Position numbers and translations under genes: made by a program. Shown in pieces: positions 37,925 to 38,000 of a DNA stretch of 38,000 nt. This DNA is from an uncultured Novosphingobium sp. (GTDB taxonomy: Bacteria > Pseudomonadota > Alphaproteobacteria > Sphingomonadales > Sphingomonadaceae), in assembly GCA_946886365.1 (NCBI GenBank), contig CAMPIM010000021.1:1-38000 (forward strand), written 5' to 3'. How positions within the stretch are numbered: position 1 is the first letter of the stretch; every line of letters begins with the position of its first letter. The notes under the pieces were generated by a model. That model saw only the letters and a program-made list of their open reading frames with translations, searched no databases and was not told where the DNA came from.

Positions 37925-37972
37925 AATAAACCGGATGACCGTCCCCCGGACGGTCATTTGATCCGGTTTATT
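37925..37972. repeat. Long imperfect inverted repeat
   Basis: AATAAACCGGATGACCGTCC (37925-37944) faces GGACGGTC (37948-37955) and ATCCGGTTTATT (37961-37972). That makes 20 paired bases around a CCC loop, with one 5-nt bulge (37956-37960). It is AT-rich at the base and followed by an AT-rich end of window. A terminator for a gene beyond the edge, or the end of a small mobile element, are both possible. Confidence 0.7.
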
Positions 37973-38000
37973 CCCACTCTATTATTAACAAGTATATCAA

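Overview
The window is 38 kb of GC-rich, gene-dense bacterial chromosome. The protein set points to an alphaproteobacterium of the sphingomonad group (Sphingobium/Sphingomonas-like): a DUF6481 protein, an alphaproteobacterial HNH-family protein, an NDUFA9-like protein, a gltD-gltB operon, an AcvB/VirJ protein, an ECF41 sigma factor and many Tat or Sec exported proteins. The genus is inferred from recalled family patterns; no database was searched. No CRISPR array, integrase or intact insertion sequence is visible. Layout, left half: 1-668 is the 3' end of thiC. 806-6794 is a same-strand run that looks like one accessory operon: a small Tat-exported Gly/Pro/Asn-rich protein, a PqqD(RRE)-like/HPr-kinase-like fusion, an uncharacterised nucleotidyltransferase, a Tat-exported DUF4838 protein, an outer-membrane barrel and a DUF4337 membrane protein. 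The first gene has a TTG start, and its Shine-Dalgarno sequence is buried in a 12-bp hairpin. This is the best candidate here for an undescribed, RiPP-like or envelope-modification system. 6814-9698 (minus) is an AcvB/VirJ lysyl-phosphatidylglycerol hydrolase coupled to a polytopic membrane protein. 9699-10800 is mostly non-coding, with a 12-G tract, a short ParB-like relic and one small ORF. 10801-13386 is an autotransporter. 13772-15078 is a carboxymuconolactone decarboxylase/ECF41 sigma pair preceded by an exact match to the recalled ECF41 promoter. 15300-16079 is a transglutaminase-like protein, and 16400-18683 holds six small, mostly hypothetical genes. Right half: tRNA-Leu(GAG) lies at 19043-19129 (minus). 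The minus-strand operon gltD - DUF2059 gene - gltB is joined by ATGA overlaps at both junctions and ends in a good intrinsic terminator. Then follow uppP, an NDUFA9-like gene and a GDT1/UPF0016 probable manganese exporter. The GDT1 leader (about 29186-29324, minus) carries the conserved blocks of the yybP-ykoY manganese riboswitch. A pectate-lyase-like protein with a C-terminal membrane tail follows. At 31165-34502, four genes on convergent strands (polytopic membrane protein, SMR/EamA-type protein, HAD phosphatase, DPPR-synthase-like UbiA prenyltransferase) could together make, flip and use a polyprenyl-phosphate pentose. rmuC follows, with an aminotransferase gene upstream of it that is broken by an apparent single-base deletion. 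The right edge carries a dispersed-repeat-like motif and a long imperfect palindrome.
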